A DNA stretch of 64,000 nt from Herbaspirillum sp. meg3 (GTDB lineage: Bacteria > Pseudomonadota > Gammaproteobacteria > Burkholderiales > Burkholderiaceae_D), in contig NZ_CP022736.1 of the NCBI RefSeq assembly GCF_002257565.1, forward strand, positions 1,984,001 through 2,048,000. Direction: 5' to 3'. The notes under the pieces are model-generated. The model searched no databases and was not told the DNA's origin. It was given only the letters and a program-made list of their open reading frames with translations. A program made the position numbers and the translations under genes. Below, one piece after another: positions 1 through 8,201 of this stretch. The first letter of the stretch is position 1; the number at the start of each line of letters is the position of its first letter.

Positions 1-1200
1 CGCAATATCACCGACATTGATGACAAGATCATTCATCGCGCCATCGAGAACCGCGAAACCATCGGCCAGCTGACCCAGCGCTTCATCGACGCCATGGATG
101 AAGACTCCGCCGCGCTTGGCGTGCAAAGGCCGGATCACGAGCCGCGTGCTACTGCCTATGTGCCGCAGATGCTCGACCTGATCCAGAAGCTGCAAAAAAA
201 CGGCCTGGCCTATCTGGGCAGTGATGGTGACGTCAATTATTCCGTGCGTGATTTTCCCGGTTACGGAAAGTTGTCCGGCAAATCGCTGGATGACTTGCGT
301 GCCGGCGAGCGCGTTGATGTCAACACCGGCAAGCGCGATCCGCTCGACTTCGTATTGTGGAAAGCCTCCAAGGAAAGCGAACCAGCCGAAGTGAAATGGG
401 ATTCGCCGTGGGGTAAAGGCCGTCCCGGTTGGCATATTGAATGTTCGGCCATGGCCAACGACTTGCTGGGTGATCATTTTGACATCCATGGCGGTGGTCA
501 GGACCTGCAATTCCCGCATCATGAGAACGAAATCGCCCAGTCGGAAGGCGCGCACCAGCATGGCTTCGTCAATTATTGGATGCACAATGGATTTGTGCGC
601 GTCGACAATGAAAAAATGTCGAAATCGCTCGGCAATTTCTTTACCATCCGTGATGTACTCAAAAAGTATGATCCTGAAGTCATTCGGTTTTTCATCCTGC
701 GCGCGCACTACCGCAGTCCGTTGAACTATTCGGATGCGCATCTGGATGATGCGCGCGTGGCCTTAACCAGGTTTTACACGGCATTGAAAGATGTGCCGGT
801 GGACGGTGCCATGACGGTGGATCACACTGAAGCGCACGCACTGCGTTTTGCTGAAGCAATGAATGACGATTTCAATACGCCGGTTGCGATTGCGGTATTG
901 TTCGATCTCGCCAATGAAGTCAACAAAACCAAATCGCCTGCGCATGCTCGGCAACTGAAAGCATTGGCGGGTGTCATCGGACTGTTGCAGCGTCCGGCGG
1001 ACGATTTTCTGAAGGCCCGTATCGGCAGCGATGGAGACGGACTTTCAGAAGCGGATATTGAAGAAAAGATCGCGGCGCGTGTCGCCGCCAAAAAAGCTAA
1101 GAATTTCGCCGAAGCAGATGGCATCCGTGCCGAACTCGCTGCCGCAGGCGTAATTCTGGAAGACAAACCAGGCGGTTTGACCGAGTGGCGACGAGGCTGA
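1..1200 (+). CDS. cysS: Cysteinyl-tRNA synthetase, 5' end outside the window
   Basis: Charges tRNA-Cys with cysteine in the cytoplasm. The frame is open from base 1 without a start, so the N-terminal third (including the HIGH motif) lies before the window; the first ATG in frame at 94 is internal. Visible class I features are the zinc-site region around HIECS and FPHHENEIAQSE, the KMSKS loop in NEKMSKSLGNFF, and a C-terminal helical anticodon-binding region ending in GGLTEWRRG. The next gene begins right after the stop, so the two are probably co-transcribed. The family identification is firm. Confidence 0.97.
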   Translation, partial: RNITDIDDKIIHRAIENRETIGQLTQRFIDAMDEDSAALGVQRPDHEPRATAYVPQMLDLIQKLQKNGLAYLGSDGDVNYSVRDFPGYGKLSGKSLDDLRAGERVDVNTGKRDPLDFVLWKASKESEPAEVKWDSPWGKGRPGWHIECSAMANDLLGDHFDIHGGGQDLQFPHHENEIAQSEGAHQHGFVNYWMHNGFVRVDNEKMSKSLGNFFTIRDVLKKYDPEVIRFFILRAHYRSPLNYSDAHLDDARVALTRFYTALKDVPVDGAMTVDHTEAHALRFAEAMNDDFNTPVAIAVLFDLANEVNKTKSPAHARQLKALAGVIGLLQRPADDFLKARIGSDGDGLSEADIEEKIAARVAAKKAKNFAEADGIRAELAAAGVILEDKPGGLTEWRRG

Positions 1201-1205
1201 TAAGA

Positions 1206-1862
1206 ATGATAAAAAACAATCCGGCTGATCAGGCGATCAGCGTACCGGCGTACTGGGAGGACGCCAAGGCCGAGCTGATGAAGCGAGACCGCATCATGCG
1301 CAAGCTGATCCCGCAGTTCGGTGATTTGCAACTGACCGGTCGCGGCGACGCGTTTACCACGCTTGCACGCTCCATCATCGGTCAACAGATTTCCACCAAG
1401 ACGGCGCAAGTGGTGTGGCAGCGTTTTCTGGAAGAATGTCCCAAATGTACGCCATTGCAGGTCTTGAAGGCCGGACCTGAGAATCTTGTCGCCTGCGGCC
1501 TGTCCAAGCGCAAGGCAGAGTACATTCTCGACCTCGCCAATCACTTCAAGGCCAAGACCGTCCATCCCGATAAATGGGCGGAGATGGAAGACGAAGACGT
1601 CATTGCCGAGATGCTGCAGATCCGCGGTCTGGGGCGCTGGACAGCGGAGATGTTTTTGATATTTAATCTGCTGCGACCGAATGTCCTGCCTTTGGATGAC
1701 CCGGGGTTGCTCAAAGGCATCAGCAACAGTTATTTTTCCGGCGAACCGGTATCGCGCAGCGATGCGCGCGAAGTTGCCGCTAATTGGGAGCCGTGGCGTA
1801 CTGTTGCCACGTGGTATCTATGGCGCAGCCTGGATTCGGCCGCCTCCGGAAGAATGAGTTAA
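1206..1862 (+). CDS. DNA-3-methyladenine glycosylase, AlkA/HhH-GPD family
   Basis: Base-excision repair glycosylase that removes alkylated purines. The 218-residue product has the HhH-GPD core: the helix-hairpin-helix is around LQIRGLGRWTAEMF and the catalytic aspartate sits in the following LPLDDPGL. It lacks the N-terminal domain of E. coli AlkA, so it resembles the short AlkA/Mag-type enzymes. I chose ATG 1206, five bases after the cysS stop with a GAGG about nine bases upstream; a GTG at 1185 overlaps cysS and is less likely. Substrate range cannot be read from sequence. Confidence 0.85.
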   Translation: MIKNNPADQAISVPAYWEDAKAELMKRDRIMRKLIPQFGDLQLTGRGDAFTTLARSIIGQQISTKTAQVVWQRFLEECPKCTPLQVLKAGPENLVACGLSKRKAEYILDLANHFKAKTVHPDKWAEMEDEDVIAEMLQIRGLGRWTAEMFLIFNLLRPNVLPLDDPGLLKGISNSYFSGEPVSRSDAREVAANWEPWRTVATWYLWRSLDSAASGRMS

Positions 1863-1922
1863 TGAAGCGGGTGCCGTGACCGGATGTTGACGGAACGGCA
1901 ACGCGAGTAAGGCGGCGAGGGC

Positions 1923-1931
1923 TGTTATACT
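1923..1931 (+). promoter_or_regulatory. Candidate extended -10 promoter of accA
   Basis: TGTTATACT combines a TGn extension with a TATACT hexamer, 35 bases before the accA ATG at 1966. No -35 hexamer lies at normal spacing (a TTGACG at 1887 is too far), which is compatible with an extended -10 promoter. The accA ribosome-binding site AAGGA follows. Positional evidence only. Confidence 0.45.
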
Positions 1932-1965
1932 CCCGCCTGTTCATGAAAATGCGTAAAGGAATACG

Positions 1966-2946
1966 ATGAGCAAGTCGACAACGACATTTCTGGGCTTCGA
2001 GCAGGCAATCGCCGAGCTGGACGCCAAAATCGAGGAGTTGCGCTTTGTGCAAGACGACTCGGCAGTCGATATCTCGGAAGAGATCGAGCGCCTGGTCAAG
2101 AAGAGCCAGCAACTGACCAAAGATATCTACGCCAAGCTGACCCCGTGGCAAGTGTCGCAAATCGCGCGTCATCCGCAACGTCCTTACACGATGGACTATG
2201 TGAATGAAATCTTTACCGACTTCCACGAGTTGCACGGCGATCGTACTTACGCCGACGACTTGTCGATCGTTGGTGGTCTGGCACGTTTCAACGGCCAGGC
2301 TTGCATGGTGATCGGTCACCAAAAGGGACGCGATACCAAAGAACGCGCCATGCGCAATTTCGGCATGCCAAAACCGGAAGGCTATCGCAAGGCCATGCGC
2401 CTGATGAAAGTCGCCGAAAAATTCAATCTGCCGATCTTTACCTTCGTTGATACGCCGGGCGCATTCCCTGGCATCGACGCGGAAGAGCGCGGCCAATCCG
2501 AAGCGATCGGCCACAACCTCTACGTCATGGCCGAGCTGAAGGTTCCGCTGATCGCTACCATCATTGGTGAAGGCGGTTCCGGCGGTGCGCTGGCGATTGC
2601 CGTCGGCGACTCGGTCCTGATGCTGCAATATGCGACGTACTCGGTGATCTCGCCGGAAGGTTGCGCATCGATTCTGTGGAAGACGGCTGACCGTGCTTCC
2701 GACGCTGCCGAAGCGCTGGGTCTGACCGCGCATCGCCTGAAGGCCATGGGTCTGATCGACAAGATCGTCAACGAACCGTTGGGTGGCGCCCATCGCGATC
2801 CGAAGCAAATGGCGTCGCTGCTCAAGCGCGCGCTGGCCGATACGCTTCGCCAGTTCCAAGGCGTCAAGACCAAGGAATTGCTGGCGGCCCGTCATGAAAA
2901 ACTCATGAGCTACGGCAAGTTCAAGGAATTGAATCCGCAAGAATAA
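1966..2946 (+). CDS. accA: Acetyl-CoA carboxylase carboxyltransferase subunit alpha
   Basis: Together with AccD it transfers the carboxyl group from biotin-BCCP to acetyl-CoA, giving malonyl-CoA for fatty acid synthesis. The 326-residue product has full family length: a helical N-terminal part (about 1-75), then the crotonase-like carboxyltransferase fold with FTFVDTPGAFPGIDAEERGQ and the glycine-rich IIGEGGSGGALAI oxyanion region. ATG 1966 has an AAGGA site. A 13-bp hairpin follows, so it probably ends its own transcript before tilS. accD is not in the window, as is usual in proteobacteria. Confidence 0.97.
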   Translation: MSKSTTTFLGFEQAIAELDAKIEELRFVQDDSAVDISEEIERLVKKSQQLTKDIYAKLTPWQVSQIARHPQRPYTMDYVNEIFTDFHELHGDRTYADDLSIVGGLARFNGQACMVIGHQKGRDTKERAMRNFGMPKPEGYRKAMRLMKVAEKFNLPIFTFVDTPGAFPGIDAEERGQSEAIGHNLYVMAELKVPLIATIIGEGGSGGALAIAVGDSVLMLQYATYSVISPEGCASILWKTADRASDAAEALGLTAHRLKAMGLIDKIVNEPLGGAHRDPKQMASLLKRALADTLRQFQGVKTKELLAARHEKLMSYGKFKELNPQE

Positions 2947-3020
2947 GGCCGTAAGTTGAGACGGCATTGTTCGGCTCGATAAGAGCTGCACAGAGCACAG
3001 TCGGTACAGTAACAATCCGC

Positions 3021-3062
3021 ATGGCGGCACAAACTCTGGTTTGTGCCGCCATTGCAGTTTTT
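3021..3062 (+). terminator. Rho-independent terminator after accA
   Basis: A perfect 13-bp inverted repeat (3021-3033 with 3040-3052) has a 6-base loop CTCTGG. A short T-run follows at about 3058-3062, set a few bases off the stem, so termination may be partial. Confidence 0.7.
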
Positions 3063-3140
3063 AAGCAGGTACTCGAATCTGTTTGCGGTATATGACCATG
3101 CCGTAAGCAGTGTCGAGTTCAGTTTGCAGGGAAGTCCACC

Positions 3141-4574
3141 ATGTCTGCCACCTCCGGCGCCCAACTCACCCTTCAGCAAGAATTGACGCAAGCATTGCAG
3201 GCGTTGACGTCCGGCCACGGCGGCGATGAGGCGTTCTCCACTGCATTTCCTGCAATCGCCATCGCGTATAGCGGCGGACTGGATTCGTCCGTGCTCCTGC
3301 ATCTCGCGGCTACATTTGCGCGTGAGCATGGCACGCGCTTGTTTGCTTTTCATATTCATCACGGTATCAGCGACAACGCCGATAGCTGGCAAACGCATTG
3401 CCGGCAGGAGAGTGAGCGCCTCGGCGCTGTTTTCGACACGCGCAACATCGCGCTCAAGGATCTCGATAAAAGTGGCGTTGAAGAGGCTGCGCGCATCGGC
3501 CGTTATCACGCGCTTGGCGAGCTGTGCCATGTGCATGGCGTCACCCTGCTGCTGACGGCGCATCATCAGGACGACCAGGCGGAAACGATCTTGCTGCAGC
3601 TTTTGCGCGGCTCCGGCGTAGCAGGGATGTCTGGCATGGATCAGGCCAATGCCGCTGCCAACTTGCTCGGCAATGATCGCTTGCTGCTGGCGCGGCCGCT
3701 GCTCAGCGCATCGCGTGCGGCGCTGGAGCGATACGCCGCGTCACACACGCTGTCATTTGTCGATGATGAATCCAATAACGATACACGTTATGTCCGTAAC
3801 GCATTGCGGCACCGGATCATGCCGGCGTTGGCTGAGCTGTTTCCAGGTTTTCAGGAGCGTTTTACGCGCTCTGCCAGTCATGCTCAATCGGCGCAGCGTT
3901 TGCTGGTGACGCTTGCGCAGCAAGATCTGGCGGCTTGTCTGGATGGCGAATATCTGAGCGTGCCGGCGCTGCGCGCGCTGGACATTGACCGCATCGATAA
4001 CTTGTTGCGGCATTGGTTTGCATTGCGTAATTTGCGTATGCCGTCGTCGGCATGGTTGCTGGAGTTACGCACGCAATTGCTGGAAGCAAAATCCGACGCA
4101 CAACTCTGCGTCACCCATCCGGATTGCCATATCCGGCGCTATCGCGACCGCGTCTTCTTAACGCCAAGGCGTCCGGCTTTCGACGAACATACAGAGCCAA
4201 TGGAATTCGTCTGGCGCGGTGAGCCTAAACTGCATTTTCCGCAATTTGCCGGGAGCTTGCTTTTCGATGCTGCCGATGAGGGATTCAACGCCGCGTGGCT
4301 GCGCGGGCAGCAACTGTCGGTGCGTTTGCGCAGTGGTGGCGAACGCGTCAAGCTGGCGTGGAATCGCCCGACCAAGAGCGTCAAGTATCACTACCAGGCG
4401 ATGGATATTCCCGCATGGGAACGACCGTATTTGCCGATGGTGTTTGCCGGCGAACAGATCTTGTATGCGGCTGGCATTGGCATGGATTGCCATGCACAGC
4501 GCGAAGCGATAGCGGGGGAGAGTGAGGCTCAGGATCCGCGCATCGCCTTGCGATGGCAGGCTGACCTGAGCTGA
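3141..4574 (+). CDS. tilS: tRNA(Ile)-lysidine synthase
   Basis: Converts C34 of the CAU-anticodon tRNA-Ile to lysidine using ATP and lysine, so that the tRNA reads AUA. The 477-residue protein has the PP-loop ATP motif SGGLDSS at about residues 44-50, the LTAHHQDDQAETILLQLLRGSG motif typical of TilS, and a C-terminal region (about 370-460) matching the TilS substrate-binding domain. Length is normal. It is followed by a strong terminator. accA-tilS adjacency is common in Betaproteobacteria. Confidence 0.95.
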   Translation: MSATSGAQLTLQQELTQALQALTSGHGGDEAFSTAFPAIAIAYSGGLDSSVLLHLAATFAREHGTRLFAFHIHHGISDNADSWQTHCRQESERLGAVFDTRNIALKDLDKSGVEEAARIGRYHALGELCHVHGVTLLLTAHHQDDQAETILLQLLRGSGVAGMSGMDQANAAANLLGNDRLLLARPLLSASRAALERYAASHTLSFVDDESNNDTRYVRNALRHRIMPALAELFPGFQERFTRSASHAQSAQRLLVTLAQQDLAACLDGEYLSVPALRALDIDRIDNLLRHWFALRNLRMPSSAWLLELRTQLLEAKSDAQLCVTHPDCHIRRYRDRVFLTPRRPAFDEHTEPMEFVWRGEPKLHFPQFAGSLLFDAADEGFNAAWLRGQQLSVRLRSGGERVKLAWNRPTKSVKYHYQAMDIPAWERPYLPMVFAGEQILYAAGIGMDCHAQREAIAGESEAQDPRIALRWQADLS

Positions 4575-4630
4575 CATTGTCACATCGGATGCGCACCGGC
4601 AAGCAAGCGCAAACAGCTGACTGCAGACAA

Positions 4631-4669
4631 CAAAACGGCTTGCCATGAGTGGCAAGCCGTTTTGTTTTT
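4631..4669 (+). terminator. Bidirectional terminator after tilS
   Basis: A perfect 14-bp stem (4631-4644 with 4651-4664) with loop ATGAGT is followed by GTTTTTG. The flanking A-run on the left gives a U-run on the opposite strand, so it can also end the convergent minus-strand genes at 4744-5348. Confidence 0.9.
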
Positions 4670-4743
4670 GCTCCCTGAGCTTTTATTTCACGGTATGCAC
4701 GCCGTGATGACGTCTACTCGGGCTTTATTTACCTTGCTTAGTC

Positions 4744-5007
4744 TTACTTAGCCTTCGCAGGTGCAGCGTCAGTTGCTGGCTTGGCGGCCGGTGCTTCTGC
4801 TGCTTTTTCCTTCTTGGCAGCATGCTTGACCTTCTTGTGCTTGACAGCGGTTTCAGCCTTCGGTGCTGCCGTCGCTGCAGCAGGTGCCGTCGCAGCCACT
4901 GGAGCTGCTGCTGGTTTTGCTGGAGCGGCAGTTGCGCCGGTTTGGGCAAACACTGGCAGAGCCAAAGCGGAGAGCAGAGTCGCAACGATGATGGATGTCG
5001 ATTTCAT
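4744..5007 (-). CDS. Small exported Ala/Lys-rich protein, Asr-like, copy A
   Basis: An 87-residue product. Residues 1-21 form a Sec signal peptide (MKSTSIIVATLLSALALPVFA, then QTG). The mature part is almost entirely Ala, Pro, Lys and Thr, with basic HKKVKHAAKKEK clusters. Composition and layout recall the acid-shock protein Asr of enterobacteria, but such low-complexity sequence cannot establish homology. It is a tandem paralogue of the gene at 5091-5348, shares a similar AAGGAAA ribosome-binding site, and lies 83 bases downstream of it on the same strand, so the two are likely co-transcribed. Function unknown. Confidence 0.75.
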   Translation of the reverse strand: MKSTSIIVATLLSALALPVFAQTGATAAPAKPAAAPVAATAPAAATAAPKAETAVKHKKVKHAAKKEKAAEAPAAKPATDAAPAKAK

Positions 5008-5090
5008 GATGGTTTTCCTTTAATGAATTTCTTGGTTCAAGCTGTTATTTCAGCTCATGCGTGTTTGCTTGAGATTGCTTATGCTTGCTC

Positions 5091-5348
5091 TTACTTGGTC
5101 TTGGCTGGAGCAGCTTCGGTTGCCGACGTTGCTGCAGGCTTGGCTGCTTTCGTTTCAGCGGCCTTGGCTTTCTTTGCAGTGTGCTTTGCCTTGGTGTGCT
5201 TGGCTACAGCCTTTGGGGCTGCGGTTGCGGCAGCAGGTGTGGTCGCAGCAGGAGCGGCGGCTGGAGCAGCAGGCGCGCCGGTTTGGGCGAACACTGGCAG
5301 TGTCAGAGCGGAGAACAGAGCAGCAACGATGATGGATTTCGAGTTCAT
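5091..5348 (-). CDS. Small exported Ala/Lys-rich protein, Asr-like, copy B
   Basis: An 85-residue paralogue of the downstream gene. The signal peptide (residues 1-21, MNSKSIIVAALFSALTLPVFA) is nearly the same, followed by QTGAPAAP and an Ala/Pro then Lys/Ala/His-rich tail. Start ATG 5348 has an AAGGAAA site. DNA similarity extends past the coding region into the ribosome-binding site, which argues for a tandem duplication of the whole unit. The cationic mature part could bind polyanions or buffer the periplasm; that is inference. Confidence 0.75.
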   Translation of the reverse strand: MNSKSIIVAALFSALTLPVFAQTGAPAAPAAAPAATTPAAATAAPKAVAKHTKAKHTAKKAKAAETKAAKPAATSATEAAPAKTK

Positions 5349-5523
5349 GGCAATTTTCCTTAAAGAGAAGTTTTTCAGTCTCGGCGTTTGCTTGATCAGC
5401 TTGTTTGCTGCGCCTTACTTCCATTAACGAACCTGCCACCGAAGCGACGACGTCAAAGTGTTTCAAAAGATGTCATATTTGTAAGCGTCTGTTGCTGACG
5501 TTTTTTTACATTCTGCAGCATCT

Positions 5524-5539
5524 GCCCGCTTACGCGGGC
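5524..5539. terminator. GC-rich hairpin between DUF3096 gene and Ala/Lys-rich genes
   Basis: GCCCGC TTAC GCGGGC forms a 6-bp stem 14 bases beyond the stop of the minus-strand DUF3096 gene. There is no U-run directly after it on that strand, so it is a weak terminator candidate or only a mRNA 3' hairpin. Confidence 0.35.
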
Positions 5540-5553
5540 GCCTGCCATGCGGT

Positions 5554-5709
5554 CTACGAAAATGGCCAACCGTGCGAACCAAATAAACCGACCAGGCCGA
5601 TCACGATCAGGTAGATGGCAATGATGAAGTTAAGCAGGCGCGGCATCACCAGAATCAGAATGCCTGCAATCAGCGCCACCAGAGGGCCAAAGGAAAGATG
5701 GATGTTCAT
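5554..5709 (-). CDS. DUF3096 small membrane protein
   Basis: A 51-residue, very hydrophobic protein: short N-terminus MNIHLSFGP, then LVALIAGILILVMPRLLNF and IIAIYLIVIGLVGLFG as two probable membrane helices. This matches the layout of the DUF3096 family. I chose ATG 5709 because a perfect AAGGAGT precedes it by six bases; the longer frame back to 5766 adds a polar extension with no such site. Function is unknown; it probably sits in the inner membrane. Confidence 0.8.
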   Translation of the reverse strand: MNIHLSFGPLVALIAGILILVMPRLLNFIIAIYLIVIGLVGLFGSHGWPFS

Positions 5710-5834
5710 GTCGTACTCCTTGTTAATTCGTTCTGATTTATTTTTAAACGGAACAACGATATTCATCTGATGGTAATCCGGCTGCGGAGTTCAGCTGATG
5801 CAGCATCTGTTCAGCAAATCGTTTCGGCAGTCCT

Positions 5835-5840
5835 TATAAT
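5835..5840 (+). promoter_or_regulatory. -10 element upstream of the LysE-family gene
   Basis: A perfect TATAAT lies 31 bases before the ATG at 5871. The -35 region is poor (TTCAGC at 5810 with a 19-base spacer). Confidence 0.5.
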
Positions 5841-5870
5841 GCTGGTCTGATTATTTGCTGAAAGTAGGGC

Positions 5871-6506
5871 ATGGCTTTTCAAACGTGGTTTGCATTTTTT
5901 CTGGCAGCTTGCCTGATTGCTATCTCTCCCGGCTCGGGCGCGGTCTTGTCAATGAGTCATGGTTTGAACTATGGCGTGCGCAGAACCAGCGCCACGATTC
6001 TTGGTCTGGAAATTGCGCTTGTCCTGATTCTGGTCATTGCCGGCGCCGGTGTGGGGTCGCTGCTGGTGGCGTCGGAGGCCGCCTTCAATACCATCAAGAT
6101 ACTGGGCGCTGCTTACCTGATCTATCTCGGCTGGTCGCAATGGCGTGCACCAGTGCATATCGATGAACAGAAAGCGGTTCGGCCGGCGGTGGCGAACGCC
6201 TGGTGGCAACGCGCAATGACCGGGTTTCTGACCAATGCCACCAATCCCAAGGGGATCGTTTTCATGGTCGCAGTCCTGCCGCAGTTCATCAATCATGATC
6301 AGCCGCTATGGCTGCAATTGCTGCTGATGGCGATTACCATGGTGGCCGTGGATCTGGTGGTGATGCATGGCTACGCGTTTGCAGCCAGTCGCATGCAGCG
6401 TTTCTTCCGCGACGCGAAGGCGGTCAAGGTGCAGAACCGCTTTTTCGGCGGCGTCTTGATGCTGGTGGGCGCAGGCCTATTCTTTTTCAAGCGCAGCCAG
6501 TCCTGA
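5871..6506 (+). CDS. LysE/RhtB-family amino-acid exporter
   Basis: A 211-residue inner-membrane protein with about six hydrophobic segments and the family signature near the N-terminus (ISPGSGAVLSMSHGLNYGVRR), followed by LGAAYLIYLGWSQWR and TNPKGIVFMVAVLPQF. RhtB-type carriers export homoserine, threonine, leucine or similar amino acids by proton exchange; the substrate here cannot be told. It has its own TATAAT and a terminator on each side, so it is probably monocistronic. Confidence 0.9.
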   Translation: MAFQTWFAFFLAACLIAISPGSGAVLSMSHGLNYGVRRTSATILGLEIALVLILVIAGAGVGSLLVASEAAFNTIKILGAAYLIYLGWSQWRAPVHIDEQKAVRPAVANAWWQRAMTGFLTNATNPKGIVFMVAVLPQFINHDQPLWLQLLLMAITMVAVDLVVMHGYAFAASRMQRFFRDAKAVKVQNRFFGGVLMLVGAGLFFFKRSQS

Positions 6507-6545
6507 ATGGTGATGGTGCGCCAGTAATCGCGTCATTATTAAGTG

Positions 6546-6586
6546 GAAAAAAGCCCGTATGAGACAGTGTCTGATACGGGCTTTTT
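6546..6586. terminator. Bidirectional terminator between the LysE-type and PsiF-type genes
   Basis: A run of A, then stem AGCCCGTAT (about 6551-6560) pairs with ATACGGGCT (6574-6582), and the loop itself folds (AGACA g TGTCT). T-runs occur on both strands, which suits the convergent genes at 5871-6506 and 6665-6970. Confidence 0.9.
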
Positions 6587-6664
6587 GCTGCGCGCCCGGC
6601 AGGCGGGCGCTGATGCTGCCGAAATACGTGCTGAAGTGCCGGCGACGTATTTTATTGCTTGTCC

Positions 6665-6970
6665 TTATTTGTCCTTCTTCAGGCATTCTTTCATGAAGGC
6701 TTTGCGATCATCGCCTTTCTTGCCGGTAGCGTCCTTGTTGCAGCTCTTCATCTTGTCTTGTTGAGTCATTGGCGCAGCAGGTGCGGCAGGCTTGTTGGAC
6801 AAACAATCTTTCATGAAGGCTTTGCGTTCATCGCCTTTCTTGCCGGTAGCATCCTTGTTACAGGAGGTCATCTTGCTCTGCTGGGCCGTCTGCGCCATGG
6901 CGACAGGGCTGAACAGGAAGACGGGAGCGATGATGGTGACGGCGGCGATGGCGGCGAGCAGCTTTTTCAT
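6665..6970 (-). CDS. PsiF-repeat periplasmic protein
   Basis: A 101-residue exported protein with a signal peptide (about residues 1-26, ending AMA). Two PsiF repeats follow (around KMTSCNKDATGKKGDERKAF and KMKSCNKDATGKKGDDRKAF), each ending in a Cys: FMKDCL and FMKECL. PsiF of E. coli is phosphate-starvation inducible with unknown function. I chose ATG 6970 with GGAG seven bases upstream; the longer frame would need a TTG. The two repeats are also very alike at DNA level. I found no Pho-box directly upstream, so phosphate control is not supported here. Confidence 0.85.
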   Translation of the reverse strand: MKKLLAAIAAVTIIAPVFLFSPVAMAQTAQQSKMTSCNKDATGKKGDERKAFMKDCLSNKPAAPAAPMTQQDKMKSCNKDATGKKGDDRKAFMKECLKKDK

Positions 6971-7122
6971 GGGTTTCTCCAATAAGGGATAACGTGGTTG
7001 GTGCGATTCTGATACCGTGTTCTGCGCTTCGAGGCATTACAGCATGAAATGTATTGCCTGCCAATGAACGTTTGCCAAACCGCCTGCGTTGACAGCACCA
7101 TCCTCCGCCATCCCGGCCGGAG

Positions 7123-7515
7123 TCAGCGTGGGCAGCTGATATCGCCTTCCGGGCAGGACGCAAGCGCCTTGAGTTCTTTGGTGCGCTCCTGAGTCTTCTG
7201 GGTCAGGCAGGATTGCAGCGCCATGCCATGCGCGGAGCCGCCGGTGCTGGAACTGGCATACTTGCAGGAAAGATCACGATACTTGATCCACGCCAACTGC
7301 ACGTCGCGGACCTGGTTTTGCTGGGCCTTGTTGAGGCGATTGCGGTAGTCGATGTAAGTCTGGTTCAGCTCGGCATCGGCTTTGTTGAGCGCTTGCGAGC
7401 CGCATTCATCCATCTCGGCTTGCGTCGTGGCCTTGTCGCAATCGAGCGCGTGCGCGGCGACGCTTAGTGTCGACAGGGAGAGCAGGGCGGCAATGCGCCA
7501 TAAAGATAATTTCAT
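7123..7515 (-). CDS. LprI/DUF1311-type exported protein
   Basis: A 130-residue protein with signal peptide MKLSLWRIAALLSLSTLSVAAHA and a mature region with the LprI pattern: paired cysteines in DCDKATTQAEMDECGSQAL, YIDYRNRL, and VRDVQLAWIKYRDLSC. Some members (LprI of Mycobacterium tuberculosis) inhibit lysozyme, but many are uncharacterised. ATG 7515 has AGGAAAG upstream; the longer frame to 7623 has no signal peptide at its start. It lies upstream of the PsiF-type gene with a gap of about 150 bases. Confidence 0.85.
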   Translation of the reverse strand: MKLSLWRIAALLSLSTLSVAAHALDCDKATTQAEMDECGSQALNKADAELNQTYIDYRNRLNKAQQNQVRDVQLAWIKYRDLSCKYASSSTGGSAHGMALQSCLTQKTQERTKELKALASCPEGDISCPR

Positions 7516-7722
7516 TTCTTTCCTCAACTTTGACTGGTGATGAGTGTCTACCCGGTGGGCGACGTTGGCAAGTGATCTGTAAATCGCAGAATGTAAAAGT
7601 ATGCGTGGCGCAAGTACGTACAAACAGAGACAGGCATTCAGATGATGTATCTGCCGGTACGGCGCAGCAGGTTCTTAGAATGTCCGCATAGTATTGAGTT
7701 CAATCAAAGATGGAGTAGAGGA

Positions 7723-8079
7723 ATGCCTATTAACTGGATCGCAGCGCTTAAATTGATACCGTGGTCGGACGTCGTGCAGGCGACACCGACGGTAGTTCAG
7801 GGCGCGAAGGATTTATGGTCGCGCACCAAGAGGTCGAAGGCCAAAGCCGTCAGCTCGGATAATCCTGAACACGCAGAGGTCGGCAGTCTCGCTCATCTGA
7901 CACAGCGCGTGGAACAGCTGGAGTCTGAGCAGTTGGAAGCTTCTGCTTTGATCAATACGCTTGCGGAGCAAAACGCCCGCCTGGTTGCTGCGCTGGACAA
8001 CTTGCGTACGCGGATGAAGATGCTTTACGCCGTTTGTGTTTTGCTGGTGCTGAGTGGTGCAGCGCTATGGTTTCGATAG
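7723..8079 (+). CDS. Tail-anchored coiled-coil protein of unknown function
   Basis: A 118-residue protein I do not recognise. The N-terminal third (MPINWIAALKLIPWSDVVQA) is amphipathic, a basic linker follows (WSRTKRSKAKA), then a predicted coiled coil (LAHLTQRVEQLESEQLEAS to RLVAALDNLRTRMKM), and a single C-terminal membrane helix (MLYAVCVLLVLSGAALWF) with one Arg outside. ATG 7723 has AGAGGA just upstream; the upstream extension to 7642 is rich in Arg and unlikely. The layout suggests a C-terminally inserted inner-membrane protein with a cytoplasmic coiled coil. Confidence 0.65.
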   Translation: MPINWIAALKLIPWSDVVQATPTVVQGAKDLWSRTKRSKAKAVSSDNPEHAEVGSLAHLTQRVEQLESEQLEASALINTLAEQNARLVAALDNLRTRMKMLYAVCVLLVLSGAALWFR

Positions 8080-8201
8080 GTGAGCGTCGCCGTGTGACGG
8101 TATGCGCTATCCTGTTTCGAGTTTTACGTTCTCTTGTTTGATTTTTCATTTCCGCTTCTCGTTTTGTTTTTCGTCCTTATTTTTGCTCAACCAGGATCTG
8201 C

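Noticed and set aside
1887..1931. TTGACG plus TATACT as a full accA promoter
   Set aside because: The spacer of 33 bases is far too long; only the extended -10 was kept.
7085..7110. Possible Pho-box half-site CTGTCAACG upstream of the PsiF-type gene
   Set aside because: A single half-site without an 11-base partner, so no phosphate control is claimed.
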